Source: Flavobacteriales bacterium (lineage in GTDB: Bacteria; Bacteroidota; Bacteroidia; Flavobacteriales_F; PHOS-HE28). Taken from it: 51,112 nucleotides of DNA. The stretch spans positions 1-51,112 of the forward strand of contig JAHBUL010000025.1 of NCBI GenBank assembly GCA_019638085.1, in the 5' to 3' direction. Below, one piece after another: positions 10,001 through 18,552 of the stretch (position 1 is the first letter of the stretch; the number at the start of each line of letters is the position of its first letter). The translations under genes were made by a program, and so were the position numbers. The notes beneath the pieces are model-generated. The model was not told where the DNA came from and searched no databases. It saw only the letters and a program-made list of their open reading frames with translations.

Positions 10001-10060
10001 CGGCCCTTCGGCCCATTCGGTCCCTGAGGTTCTCGAAGGGCCGAATGGGCCGAAGGGTCG
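10001..10060. terminator. Long imperfect hairpin between truncated regulator and histidine kinase
   Basis: Arms 10001-10020 and 10041-10060 are complementary at 19 of 20 positions, built from CGGCCCTTCGGCCCATTCGG, with a 20-base loop whose own ends (CCCT...AGGG) can extend the stem. It starts 4 bases past the stop of the truncated regulator and 33 bases before the kinase start. It fits a terminator or mRNA-stabilising hairpin, but no clean T tract follows, so the termination role is inferred. Confidence 0.6.
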
Positions 10061-10064
10061 ATCC

Positions 10065-10532
10065 TCACGCCGCCACCAAACCGCAATGGATCGCCTTCGC
10101 CACGGCTGCGGTGTTGCTGTTCACTTTCATCTTTTTATAGATCACCTTCACATGGCTGCGAACGGTCTCGAAACTGATGCTGAGTTCCACTGCGATCATC
10201 TTGTAGCTCAAGCCCTCCACCAAGGCGCGTAGCACTTCCAATTCCCGGTTGGTGAGCCGGTGATCTTGCGCTGGAGATCCTTCCGGGCGCAATTGCACGG
10301 TGACGCGACGTGATGGGCTGGTCGCGGGCACCAGCCCGTTTCGAAGATCTTCCACAAGGCCCATCAACTCTGCAGGACTATCTCCTTCCACGATATAGCC
10401 CACGGACCCGGTTTGGAGTTGCTCGTCCGTGAGTTCTCCATGGCCGAGGACCGCCAGCACGATCAAGGTGCGGTTGCAGGTAGCGGCCGGTGGAAGGGTG
10501 GAGCATGCCATGGCGGTGGTTTTTATTTTCAT
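10065..10532 (-). CDS. LuxR-type regulator with truncated receiver domain
   Basis: 155 residues. The C-terminal half (about 90-155) is a complete LuxR helix-turn-helix (LTNRELEVLRALVEGLSYKMIAVELSISF, ETVRSHVKVIYKKMKV), very like the regulator at 6192. The N-terminal half matches only the last third of a receiver (strand 4 to helix 5: TLIVLAVLGHGELTDEQ ... SVGYIVEGDSPAELM). The acidic pair, phospho-acceptor Asp and switch Lys are absent. The frame continues upstream without a stop, but that extension (SITEKNSGDRSHPGALPD) does not look like receiver sequence. It may act independently of phosphorylation, compete for operators of the intact regulator, or be a decaying paralogue. The start is uncertain. 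Confidence 0.75.
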   Translation of the reverse strand: MKIKTTAMACSTLPPAATCNRTLIVLAVLGHGELTDEQLQTGSVGYIVEGDSPAELMGLVEDLRNGLVPATSPSRRVTVQLRPEGSPAQDHRLTNRELEVLRALVEGLSYKMIAVELSISFETVRSHVKVIYKKMKVNSNTAAVAKAIHCGLVAA

Positions 10533-10706
10533 ATCGGGAAGCGCGCCCGGATGTGAACGATCACCGCTGTTCTTTTCCGTGATCGATGGGGGGCATACGG
10601 ATCCTTGTTCACATTCGGAGGAGTACTTCGATATGGTTGTGATCCGGCTCCCGAAAGACGGTATTGAAGACCATCATGGCCCATAAGCTCCATTCTTCGT
10701 ACTATC

Positions 10707-11315
10707 GTGGCTCATATAGCCCACGTTGTGGAGTCCTCCACATCCACCCATACCAGCGTGCCTCCTTTGTGGGTGAGCGGACTACTCCGGAACGATCCGG
10801 CTGTGATCCACGGGCTGTATGCATCACATTATCCGGCCGTGCGGCAGTATGTGGTGCGGAACAGTGGCACGGCCAGCGACGCGCAGGATGTTTTCCAGGA
10901 AGCCGTAACCGTGCTTTGGTTGCAGGTGAAGGAGGGTCGCTTCGCTGCCCAGGCGGATCCAGACCCGGGTGGTTTTCTGTTCCGGGTGGCCAAGAACAAA
11001 TGGTTGGACGTACTGAGGTCCGCAGCACATAGGAACATGAAAGTGCTGCACGACGGGAATCACCAACTTACTTCCCCCGAGGTCGATCACACGGATGAGG
11101 AACGCATCATGCGCCTCCGGGGCGTATATGACAAGCTCGATCACAAGTGCCGGCAGGTGCTTGACCAATTCTATTTCGAACGGAAGGACCTCGCCAGCAT
11201 AGCGGCGAACATGGGCGTGGAGGAAGAGAGCATCCGCACCATCAAGTACCGCTGCATGATGAAGCTGCGGGCATTCCGCAGGGCCATCAGCGGTGAAGAA
11301 GGAGCAGATAAATGA
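10707..11315 (+). CDS. ECF-type RNA polymerase sigma factor
   Basis: 202 residues from a GTG at 10707; a second GTG at 10728 is an alternative, and no ATG lies early enough. Region 2 is visible (HGLYASHYPAVRQYVV, DAQDVFQEAVTVLW, FLFRVAKNKWLDVLR), as is region 4 with a helix-turn-helix (LDQFYFERKDLASIAANMGVEEESIRTIKYRCMMKLR). It is divergent from the truncated regulator and overlaps the next gene by 4 bases (ATGA), the usual sign of translational coupling to an anti-sigma factor. It should direct transcription in response to release from that partner. Its regulon is unknown, and autoregulation is likely but unproven. Confidence 0.92.
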   Translation: MAHIAHVVESSTSTHTSVPPLWVSGLLRNDPAVIHGLYASHYPAVRQYVVRNSGTASDAQDVFQEAVTVLWLQVKEGRFAAQADPDPGGFLFRVAKNKWLDVLRSAAHRNMKVLHDGNHQLTSPEVDHTDEERIMRLRGVYDKLDHKCRQVLDQFYFERKDLASIAANMGVEEESIRTIKYRCMMKLRAFRRAISGEEGADK

Positions 11316-12046
11316 GCGAAGGGGCATTACATAGGGAGCGGTTCGAGGCCATCGAGGCCTTCCTCCTGGGGACCATGAGGCCGGAGGAGCGTGAACGCTT
11401 CGAGCAAGAGCTGGTCGCGGATGTCGCATTGCGCGATGAGCTGGAGCTGCAGCGCGAGAACATCCTTGCCGTGGAGCTCGCCGGGGTCACGCGCACGCTG
11501 AAGGCTGCCCGCGCCGAGCATCGCGAAGGGGGTGCCGAACATGGGGGACGCAATTGGTACAACTACCTCAAGGTTGCCGCCATGGTGGCCGTACTGGCAA
11601 TTGGTACGATCTGGTGGTTGGGGCGGCCTACGGAGCACGAGCGCCTATTTGCCGAGGCCTATGTACAAGACCCCGGTTTGCCGGTGCCCATGAGCGCCGT
11701 GAATGATCCACTCTTCCAGGATGCCATGGTGGCATACAAGCTGGGGGACTATGAGGAGGCGCGCACCAAATGGGGCGGTCTGTTGCAGCAGGAACCAGCC
11801 AACGATACTCTTCAGTTCTACATCGCCAATGCCTACTTGGCGGAAGGAAATGCCCAAGCGGCGATGCCGTTGTACGAGGCCGTCGCGGAAGGGGAAGCAT
11901 CGGCCTTCCAGGCCAAGGCACGCTGGTTCCTCTTCCTGGCCTACCTGCACGAGGGGCGATTGAACGAGCTTCCGGACACCACGCTGCTGAACGACCCCGA
12001 CCACGGCGAACAAGTGCGCCACATACGGTCCAATCTCGGTTCCTGA
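11312..12046 (+). CDS. Anti-sigma-factor-like inner-membrane protein with periplasmic TPRs
   Basis: 244 residues. The cytoplasmic N-terminus (1-80) is a charged helical segment beginning HRERFEAIEAFLLGTMRPEERERFEQELVADVALRDEL, typical of the short anti-sigma domains of Bacteroidota that lack the zinc site. One transmembrane helix (about 85-104, YLKVAAMVAVLAIGTIWWLG) follows, then periplasmic tetratricopeptide-like helices (QDAMVAYKLGDYEEARTKW, FYIANAYLAEGNAQAAMPLYE, ARWFLFLAYLHEG). The gene overlaps the sigma gene by 4 bases and the CHAT gene by 1 base (TGATG). The inferred role is to hold the sigma factor at the membrane and read a periplasmic protein-protein signal through the TPRs, possibly from the CHAT protein encoded next. 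Confidence 0.82.
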   Translation: MSEGALHRERFEAIEAFLLGTMRPEERERFEQELVADVALRDELELQRENILAVELAGVTRTLKAARAEHREGGAEHGGRNWYNYLKVAAMVAVLAIGTIWWLGRPTEHERLFAEAYVQDPGLPVPMSAVNDPLFQDAMVAYKLGDYEEARTKWGGLLQQEPANDTLQFYIANAYLAEGNAQAAMPLYEAVAEGEASAFQAKARWFLFLAYLHEGRLNELPDTTLLNDPDHGEQVRHIRSNLGS

Positions 12047-15000
12047 TGCGGGGCTTTCTCCTGCTGCTGTTGGTATCCGCTTCGTTTGGCGCGGGGGCGC
12101 AGGACCTGGCCCGGCGGCATGCGCTTATCAGCACAGCGTACAAGGCGGAACGATACGCGGAGGTCGCTCAACTTATCGACCTCCAACTACGGGAAGCAGC
12201 CGGTACGCCATGGGAGGATTCCACCCACCTCTATCTGTATAAGTATGGCCGTGCCGTACGCAAGTTGAAGGGTGCCGATGCCAGCGTGGCCGCTGCTGAA
12301 CGCATCTATGCACTGGTGCAGCAACGTGGTAGGCCCGAGCAGGAGGTAGAGGCCCTGTTCGACCTGAGCTGGACGTACTATGACGCTGGGAGAATGAAGG
12401 AATGTCTGCGCGTGGATTCCACCGCCGTGGTGGTCGCGGAGCGTGGCCCGGGCATCTCGCCGACCAACCGCGGGCGCGCCTGCCAGTACGTAGCGTTCGA
12501 CCATGCCATGCTGGGGGATCATCGCAGTTCCTTGAAGTATGCGCTGAAGGCCTTGGCGATCTATGATAAAGCGGATTCCATCCCACCTACGCAATGGTCC
12601 GAATCGTACAACGCCGCCGGTACCGCGTACCTGCACATGGGGTTGATCCGCGATGCGGAACGGTACCTGAAGAAGGCACTGAAGGTCTTGGGTGAGGACA
12701 CCTCGGAGGCCACGCTTTCACGAAAGGCGAATACCTACGGCAATCTGGGCGTGTTGTGGCAAGGGGCCGGGGATTATGTCCGCAGCAAAGGTTATTACTA
12801 CCAAGGGTTGCGCCTCTTGGATCAACTGGTCGCGAACGCTACCGATCCGTTCACGCGGGACGAGGCCATCGTGAACCGTTCGCGGAGCTATCTCAACCTC
12901 GCCACGGTGTTCCACCAGTATGGTGATGACGGCCGTGCCCGTGAATTGTTGGAGATGGCATGGAACGATCGGAGCCAAGTGCTGGAGGCCGATGATCCGC
13001 AACTGCTGGCGGTACAGGAGCGCATGGCCGATATCGAATTTTCCGCAGGCGATCTGGAGAAAGCGGAAGAGCTGACGCGGAATTACCTGATAGCATGCGA
13101 ACGGAAATACGGAAGAACGAGCGATGAGTATATCCGCACTTGCACCAAACTGGGCGGGATCGCCTTGCGCCAAGGGCAAGCCGCACAGGCTGATTCACTC
13201 TTCGGCGTAAGCATAGCCGTAAGCCGCTCCATCAACGGTAAAAGCACGAATATGCTGCTCGCAACCACCTTACAGCACCGGGCTCGAATGTATGAGGAGC
13301 AGGGCCAGTACACCCAAGCGCTGAACGACCTTCAGCAGGCGAAGGTGATACTTATGAACGTGAATGGCCCCGAGCACTATCGGGTGGCGGAATGCGAGGT
13401 GAGGCTGGCGGAAGTGACCTATGAAAAAGGTGACCCCGAGGTCTCATTGGGCCACGCCCGTGCCGCCATCGGCATGTTGCAGGATCGGGTGAAAGCGCTA
13501 CAGGCCACCAGGGCTCCGCAAACCTTCAATAATCCGCATATCCTCCCGGATGCGATCTATTGGAAAGTGCGTGCGGAGCAGAAGCTCGCGGGTAACGGGG
13601 AAGGGAAGACAGCATGGAGCAAAGACCTCGACCTCGCGATCCTCGCGCTGGCGAGGAACAAGGCCGCCGTGCGCGACGAAGCCTCCCGACTGCTGCTGAT
13701 CGGTGCGCAAAAACAGCTCTTCGAACTGGCCTTGGAGTTGGCCTATGAAGGCTATGTCCGAACGGGATCGGATACCGATCTGGAGCGATTCATCAACATC
13801 TCCGAAGCCAACCGATCCATCCTGCTGAAGGAACGGCTGAACAACTTCGCGGGAATGCAATTCGCCGGGGTCCCCGATACCGTGATCGCTCGGGAACAGG
13901 AGCTCTTCACCGCTCTGGACCTCGACTCCGAAGATCGGGCCGCGGCCACGGACATGGATAAGCGTGAGCAGGCCTACGCGGACTTTCTCGCAGATCTGGA
14001 ACGCAACTACCCCGTCTACTTCAACCTGCGTTATGGAGAGCCACGGATCAACCTGACCGATATCCGCGAGCATCTGCTCACGCCCGATCGGCAGTTGCTT
14101 GCTTATACCCGGAGCGGCCCCTCCCTCTATGCATGGGTGGCCGGTCTGGATGGTGATACGATCATCCGCTTGGATAATGCGGGTATTAATGATGCCATGA
14201 AAGCAATGAGCAGCGCGATCATGGCGCGTGAAACAGCACTGTATACGAGTGCGTCGTTCAAACTCTATCAATTGGCCGTGGCTCCGTTTCAGCCGTTATT
14301 GACCAGCTCCGAACTTCTGATCATACCCGATGGCGCGCTCCATGACCTGAACTTCGAGACCTTGCTTACGAAACCCGATACAAGGAACTTCGAAAGGAAC
14401 CTCCTGATCCAACAGTATACCATCGCGTACCTGCTCAGTACCACCACGGCGCTACAGTTCTCGAACCTCGCCCGGCGTCATTCCAACGGCATTCTCGCCT
14501 TGGCCCCCGGTTTCAACGATCAACTGAAGCAGGACTACATCGCGGGACTGAAGGACCCATCGACGTTGGATGAGGACTACCTGCATTTCGTCCGGCAACC
14601 GTTTGCTGAGCGAACTGCACGGGATCTGGGTCGCATGCTGTCAGCCAACGTGATGGTCGGTAAGGCGGCAAACGAAAAAGCCTTCCGTGAGAATGCCGCT
14701 CGTTTCGGGATCCTCCACATGGGGACCCATGCGGAATTGAACGCGAATTCACCGATGTATTCGAGGCTTGTCCTGAGCAAGAATGGGAGCGAACTGGAAC
14801 CCGATGATGATGGATACCTCCATGCTTACGAGATCTACGAGTTGGATCTGCGGGCGCAGTTGGCCGTATTGACCGCATGCGCTACTGGCAGCGGTAAGAA
14901 GGAGGCGGGTGAGGGGGTGCGCTCCTTGGGCTATGGTTTTGCCTATGCCGGTTGTCCCAGCCTGGTGGTCTCGTTATGGAACATCGATGAGAAGGTGAGC

Positions 15001-15264
15001 GCAGAGCTCATCGCGCTTTTTTATGCGAACCTGGCGGAGGGTATGCCGAAGCACAAGGCTTTGCGCGAAGCCAAGCTGAGCTATTTGGCCCATGCGCCCC
15101 AAGAACTCGCACTTCCCTATTATTGGGCAGGTCTGGTACTGGTAGGGGACGTGGAGCCGGTGGTGCTTTCCACGAAGAGGTCCCATCCGTGGATCCTTGC
15201 AGGCACCGTACTGTTGCTCATCATGGGCTGGCTCTTGTGGAAGCGATTGCGCATGCATTCTTGA
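12046..15264 (+). CDS. Membrane-anchored periplasmic TPR-CHAT (caspase-like) protein
   Basis: 1072 residues from the ATG at 12046, which overlaps the preceding stop by one base; longer in-frame starts lie inside the upstream gene and would bury the signal peptide (MRGFLLLLLVSASFGAGAQ). Residues about 25-500 are tetratricopeptide repeats (AAGTAYLHMGLIRDAERYLKKAL, NLGVLWQGAGDYVRSKGYY, ATTLQHRARMYEEQGQYTQALNDL). A CHAT domain occupies about 710-1030, with the His/Cys dyad at His895 (HMGTHAE) and Cys945 (LTACATG) and the usual SLGYGFAYAGCPSLVVSLWNIDE block. A C-terminal transmembrane helix (WILAGTVLLLIMGWLLW) and short basic tail follow. CHAT domains are caspase-HetF type cysteine peptidases, and the catalytic residues look intact. 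With the sigma and anti-sigma partners this suggests a periplasmic proteolytic signalling module. Confidence 0.9.
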   Translation: MRGFLLLLLVSASFGAGAQDLARRHALISTAYKAERYAEVAQLIDLQLREAAGTPWEDSTHLYLYKYGRAVRKLKGADASVAAAERIYALVQQRGRPEQEVEALFDLSWTYYDAGRMKECLRVDSTAVVVAERGPGISPTNRGRACQYVAFDHAMLGDHRSSLKYALKALAIYDKADSIPPTQWSESYNAAGTAYLHMGLIRDAERYLKKALKVLGEDTSEATLSRKANTYGNLGVLWQGAGDYVRSKGYYYQGLRLLDQLVANATDPFTRDEAIVNRSRSYLNLATVFHQYGDDGRARELLEMAWNDRSQVLEADDPQLLAVQERMADIEFSAGDLEKAEELTRNYLIACERKYGRTSDEYIRTCTKLGGIALRQGQAAQADSLFGVSIAVSRSINGKSTNMLLATTLQHRARMYEEQGQYTQALNDLQQAKVILMNVNGPEHYRVAECEVRLAEVTYEKGDPEVSLGHARAAIGMLQDRVKALQATRAPQTFNNPHILPDAIYWKVRAEQKLAGNGEGKTAWSKDLDLAILALARNKAAVRDEASRLLLIGAQKQLFELALELAYEGYVRTGSDTDLERFINISEANRSILLKERLNNFAGMQFAGVPDTVIAREQELFTALDLDSEDRAAATDMDKREQAYADFLADLERNYPVYFNLRYGEPRINLTDIREHLLTPDRQLLAYTRSGPSLYAWVAGLDGDTIIRLDNAGINDAMKAMSSAIMARETALYTSASFKLYQLAVAPFQPLLTSSELLIIPDGALHDLNFETLLTKPDTRNFERNLLIQQYTIAYLLSTTTALQFSNLARRHSNGILALAPGFNDQLKQDYIAGLKDPSTLDEDYLHFVRQPFAERTARDLGRMLSANVMVGKAANEKAFRENAARFGILHMGTHAELNANSPMYSRLVLSKNGSELEPDDDGYLHAYEIYELDLRAQLAVLTACATGSGKKEAGEGVRSLGYGFAYAGCPSLVVSLWNIDEKVSAELIALFYANLAEGMPKHKALREAKLSYLAHAPQELALPYYWAGLVLVGDVEPVVLSTKRSHPWILAGTVLLLIMGWLLWKRLRMHS

Positions 15265-15407
15265 GCGGTTCATGCGCTTTTGTGGCCGGGATCGGGGTCT
15301 TCTGGGGAACTAGGGGGCGCATATTCCTCATAATTTCGCAAGCGCAACACACGCTGGGAAGTGGCATGGATCATGCCTTTTCACCTGAACACCAAAACAA
15401 CCTATAC

Positions 15408-16031
15408 ATGAAGACGATCAAACGCTCGATCATCCGGAATCCGATGGCACCTTTTGTAGTGATAGCCGCCTTGGCCATGGGCTGCAGCGGAGGAAGTGCA
15501 GGGAATTATGATAATACCGGAGCTGCTGCCTCAACAGATGTTCACGTCACGCCTGCCGATGCGAATGATCGCGACCACGGGGGAGTGAACATGGCGCAGG
15601 ATGTCACAGGAAACGGAGTGGCCGGTGATGAGGGTAACCGCTACAATGCCACCGGTACGCTAGACCCCACCGGCAATTATACCGCTGAAGGCACACTGCG
15701 CCCTGGTGTGATCCTTACCCCTGTACAAGAGCGAACCGATGCCATGGAGCGTATGAACGGTATCCGCAGCACGCTTACCACCGAACTGGAACAGGTGCGT
15801 GCGACCCTGAAGGACGGTACTTTGGATAAGGAAGTGGCTGCAGCCAACAAGCAACGGGCCGCAGAACTCGCACAGGGCTTGGAGCGTGTGGACCGCACGC
15901 TGACCGCAATGGGCGGTGCAACCGATGCCACATGGGCCGATATGCGCGCAGCTGAGCTGAAGGAAGTGGACGAGGTTCGCACCTGGTGGAACCAGTATAT
16001 GGCTGGTCGCTCGGAAAGCGCAGCCAAGTGA
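15408..16031 (+). CDS. Putative lipoprotein of unknown function
   Basis: 207 residues from the ATG at 15408, chosen because a lipoprotein signal begins there (MKTIKRSIIRNPMAPFVVIAALAMGCSG, lipobox AMGC). The mature N-terminus is Gly/Asn/Asp-rich and low in complexity (to about residue 100). The C-terminal half is a charged alpha-helical segment (ERTDAMERMNGIRSTLTTELEQVRATLK ... AELAQGLERVDRTL), likely a coiled coil. It lies 143 bases after the CHAT gene and is closed by a strong hairpin, so it may be its own unit. No family was recognised. Confidence 0.8.
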   Translation: MKTIKRSIIRNPMAPFVVIAALAMGCSGGSAGNYDNTGAAASTDVHVTPADANDRDHGGVNMAQDVTGNGVAGDEGNRYNATGTLDPTGNYTAEGTLRPGVILTPVQERTDAMERMNGIRSTLTTELEQVRATLKDGTLDKEVAAANKQRAAELAQGLERVDRTLTAMGGATDATWADMRAAELKEVDEVRTWWNQYMAGRSESAAK

Positions 16032-16046
16032 TCCAATAATTCGGAC

Positions 16047-16096
16047 CCAGGAACAAGAAGCCCCGATCGTTTTCGATCGGGGCTTCTTGTTCCTGG
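16047..16096 (+). terminator. Perfect 23-base-pair hairpin with TTTT loop
   Basis: Arms 16047-16069 and 16074-16096 are exactly complementary around TTTT. It begins 16 bases after the lipoprotein stop. There is no T run after it, but its strength makes it a likely terminator or RNA 3'-end stabiliser, acting on either strand because the symmetry is complete. Confidence 0.85.
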
Positions 16097-16325
16097 CAAG
16101 TGATCACGCGATCAACACTGACTGCAGGGAATGCGATCTTCGACTGTTGCCCACATGGCATGTGCGTCACATATCCAGATTGAGGCCTGCGGCAGACTGG
16201 TGCGCAAGCCCATGTGTGTGGTCACCGTTGATCGTGCGAACCACGGCCTAAGGGAAGTGTAGACATCACTGTTGAGCAAGCCGATGCAGGTTGCGCAAAG
16301 CCATCCCCTATTCTTCCATTAAAGC

Positions 16326-16359
16326 AGAGAGCCCCCGATCTACAGATCGGGGGCTCTCT
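16326..16359 (-). terminator. Terminator hairpin of the groESL operon
   Basis: A perfect 16-base inverted repeat, 16326-16341 with 16344-16359 (AGAGAGCCCCCGATCT and its complement), lies 20 bases downstream of the groEL stop on the minus strand. A short T-rich stretch (CTTTAAT) lies past it in the minus direction. Confidence 0.85.
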
Positions 16360-16379
16360 CATAGTTAAAGGGGATGTGC

Positions 16380-18020
16380 TTACATCATGCCACCCATTCC
16401 GCCCATGCCGCTCATATCGGGCATGCCTGCGGACTTCTCTTCCTTCTCATCGCTGATCACACACTCCGTTGTAAGGAGCATGCTGGCGATGGAAGCAGCG
16501 TTCTCCAAGGCCACGCGGGTCACCTTGGTCGGGTCGATCACGCCAGCCTTGAGCAAGTTCTCGAATACCTCGGTGCGGGCATTAAAGCCGAAGTCGTTCT
16601 TACCGTCGCGGACCTTCTGCACCACGATGCTGCCTTCGAGTCCGGCGTTGGCCACGATCTGGCGCAGGGGCTCTTCCAAGGCGCGGTGAACGATCGAAAT
16701 ACCGGTGGTCTCGTCGTCGTTCACACCTTTGAGCTTGTCCAAGGTCGCTTGCGCACGGATGTACGCCACGCCACCACCCGGTACGATACCTTCTTCCACG
16801 GCGGCGCGGGTAGCATGCAGGGCATCATCCACGCGGTCCTTCTTCTCCTTCATCTCCACTTCGGTGGCTGCACCGATGTAGAGCACGGCCACACCCCCGG
16901 CCAACTTGGCCAGACGCTCTTGAAGCTTCTCCTTATCGTAGTCGCTCGTTGTGTTCTCGATCTGGGCCTTGATCTGGGATACGCGGCCAACGATGTCCTC
17001 CTTCTTGCCGGCACCGTTCACGATCGTCGTGTTGTCCTTGTCAATGCTGACCTTCTCAGCGGTACCCAACATGCTGAGGTCGGCGTTCTCAAGTTTGAAG
17101 CCGCGCTCCTCGCTGATCACGGTACCACCGGTAAGGATGGCGATGTCCTCCAGCATGGCCTTGCGGCGATCGCCGAAGCCAGGGGCTTTCACGGCACACA
17201 CTTTCAGGGCGCCGCGGATCTTGTTCACCACCAAGGTGGCCAAGGCCTCACCGTCCACATCTTCGCAGATGATCAACAGGGGCTTGCCGGTCTGTGCGCT
17301 CTTCTCCAGAATAGGGAGGAGCTCCTTCATCGTGCTGATCTTCTTGTCATAGATCAGGATCTGGGGGTTCTCCAGCTCGGCCTCCATCTTCTCCGTGTTG
17401 GTCACGAAGTAGGGGCTGAGGTAGCCGCGGTCGAACTGCATGCCTTCCACCACTTCCACGGTGGTATCGGTGCCTTTGGCTTCTTCCACGGTGATCACAC
17501 CTTCCTTCTTCACCTTGGCCATGGCCTCGGCGATCAAGGTGCCGATGGTCTCATCGTTGTTGGCGCTAATGCTGGCCACCTGCTTGATCTCGGCATTGTC
17601 ATCACCAACGGACTTGCTCATCTTTTTGAGCTCGCCCACCACGGAGTTAACCGCCTTGTCGATCCCGCGCTTGAGGTCCATCGGATTGGCACCTGCGGCC
17701 ACGTTCTTCAGTCCGGCGGTAACGATCGCCTGTGCGAGCACCGTGGCGGTAGTGGTACCATCGCCGGCGATGTCCGCCGTCTTGCTGGCCACCTCTTTCA
17801 CCATTTGGGCACCCATGTTCTCCACGGGGTCCTTCAGTTCGATCTCCTTGGCCACGGTCACACCGTCCTTGGTCACTTGGGGAGCGCCGAATTTCTTGTC
17901 GATGATCACGTTGCGGCCCTTGGGGCCAAGGGTCACCTTCACGGCGTTAGCGAGTTGGTCCACGCCGCGCTTCAGGCGGTCGCGGGCTTCTACTTCAAAT
18001 TGGATGTTCTTTGCTGCCAT
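16380..18020 (-). CDS. groEL: Chaperonin GroEL (60 kDa subunit)
   Basis: 546 residues, the standard length. It begins [38 protein letters not shown], has the ATPase motif [12 protein letters not shown] with its catalytic Asp, the [14 protein letters not shown] apical region, and ends in the typical Gly-Met tail ([11 protein letters not shown]). It forms the double-ring cytoplasmic folding chamber with GroES, encoded 98 bases upstream on the same strand. Two GATC-centred palindromes lie between the two genes. Confidence 0.99.
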   Translation of the reverse strand: MAAKNIQFEVEARDRLKRGVDQLANAVKVTLGPKGRNVIIDKKFGAPQVTKDGVTVAKEIELKDPVENMGAQMVKEVASKTADIAGDGTTTATVLAQAIVTAGLKNVAAGANPMDLKRGIDKAVNSVVGELKKMSKSVGDDNAEIKQVASISANNDETIGTLIAEAMAKVKKEGVITVEEAKGTDTTVEVVEGMQFDRGYLSPYFVTNTEKMEAELENPQILIYDKKISTMKELLPILEKSAQTGKPLLIICEDVDGEALATLVVNKIRGALKVCAVKAPGFGDRRKAMLEDIAILTGGTVISEERGFKLENADLSMLGTAEKVSIDKDNTTIVNGAGKKEDIVGRVSQIKAQIENTTSDYDKEKLQERLAKLAGGVAVLYIGAATEVEMKEKKDRVDDALHATRAAVEEGIVPGGGVAYIRAQATLDKLKGVNDDETTGISIVHRALEEPLRQIVANAGLEGSIVVQKVRDGKNDFGFNARTEVFENLLKAGVIDPTKVTRVALENAASIASMLLTTECVISDEKEEKSAGMPDMSGMGGMGGMM

Positions 18021-18038
18021 TTTCTGGGGGATGAATCG

Positions 18039-18098
18039 GGGCGCGAGATCTCGCGCCCATTGAGTTTCTTTTAATGTCGGGCGTGAGATCTCGCGCCC
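18039..18098. repeat. Two copies of a 20-base GATC-centred palindrome between groES and groEL
   Basis: 18039-18058 is a perfect palindrome (left half GGGCGCGAGA). 18079-18098 is a second copy with one change (T at 18084) that breaks one pair. The copies start 40 bases apart. Either could form a hairpin in groESL mRNA or a dimer-binding operator. They do not match CIRCE (TTAGCACTC-N9-GAGTGCTAA), the usual HrcA site. The position inside the operon argues for an RNA-level role such as processing or differential stability, but that is inference. Confidence 0.75.
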
Positions 18099-18118
18099 TT
18101 ACGAAAACTGGGCTTTGC

Positions 18119-18412
18119 TCAGTTCAGCACCGCGTAGATATCGCTTTCGCGCATGATCATATAGTCCTTACCCTCGAGGTTGAGCTCGGTACCGCTGTAC
18201 TTGCCGTACAGGATCTCGTCGCCCACCTTCACGCTCAAGGGGGTCACTTTGCCATCATCGGCCACACGTCCGTTGCCGATGGCGATGACCTTGCCACGCT
18301 GGGGCTTCTCCTTTGCGGTATCGGGGATGATGATCCCGCCTTTGGTGGTTTCTTCAGCAGCTGCGGCCTCTACGAGGACGCGATCAGCCAGGGGCTTCAC
18401 TTGGGTCGCCAT
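18119..18412 (-). CDS. groES: Co-chaperonin GroES (10 kDa subunit)
   Basis: 97 residues, full length. It shows the N-terminal [40 protein letters not shown] block with the mobile loop, the [17 protein letters not shown] segment, and ends [11 protein letters not shown]. It forms the heptameric lid of GroEL. It is first gene of a groES-groEL pair, with its promoter in the 140-base gap before secG. Confidence 0.99.
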   Translation of the reverse strand: MATQVKPLADRVLVEAAAAEETTKGGIIIPDTAKEKPQRGKVIAIGNGRVADDGKVTPLSVKVGDEILYGKYSGTELNLEGKDYMIMRESDIYAVLN

Positions 18413-18458
18413 ATTCTTGTTTGGGGTTGAATTGGTTAACGGTACACGCCGCTAGCGA

Positions 18459-18480
18459 TTCCCGTGCCAGTGCCCGGGAA
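18459..18480 (-). promoter_or_regulatory. Inverted repeat upstream of groES
   Basis: TTCCCG, 10 bases, CGGGAA (18459-18464 and 18475-18480) lies about 47-68 bases before the groES start. On the minus strand it is preceded by a TTTTGACAG-like -35 sequence. It could be a heat-shock operator or promoter element; it is not CIRCE. The same gap also holds GGCATGA/TCATGCC arms (about 18493 and 18529) that may be the terminator of the secG unit. Confidence 0.4.
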
Positions 18481-18552
18481 CTGTCAAAAGTTCGGCATGA
18501 TGTGGTAGGCGGGCCAGTTGTGTCATGCCAAGGCTGACAGGCTGGCCGCAGC

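Noticed and set aside
13498..14271. A 257-codon minus-strand frame in the CHAT gene
   Set aside because: Antisense to well supported TPR/CHAT coding sequence, no domain, no promoter.
16374..18074. A 566-codon plus-strand open frame antisense to groEL
   Set aside because: It is rich in His, Leu and Gly with no domain and exactly mirrors the codon structure of groEL; it is a shadow of a highly biased gene.
18413..18552. CIRCE/HrcA operator upstream of groES
   Set aside because: No TTAGCACTC-N9-GAGTGCTAA match; only an unrelated TTCCCG-N10-CGGGAA repeat is present.
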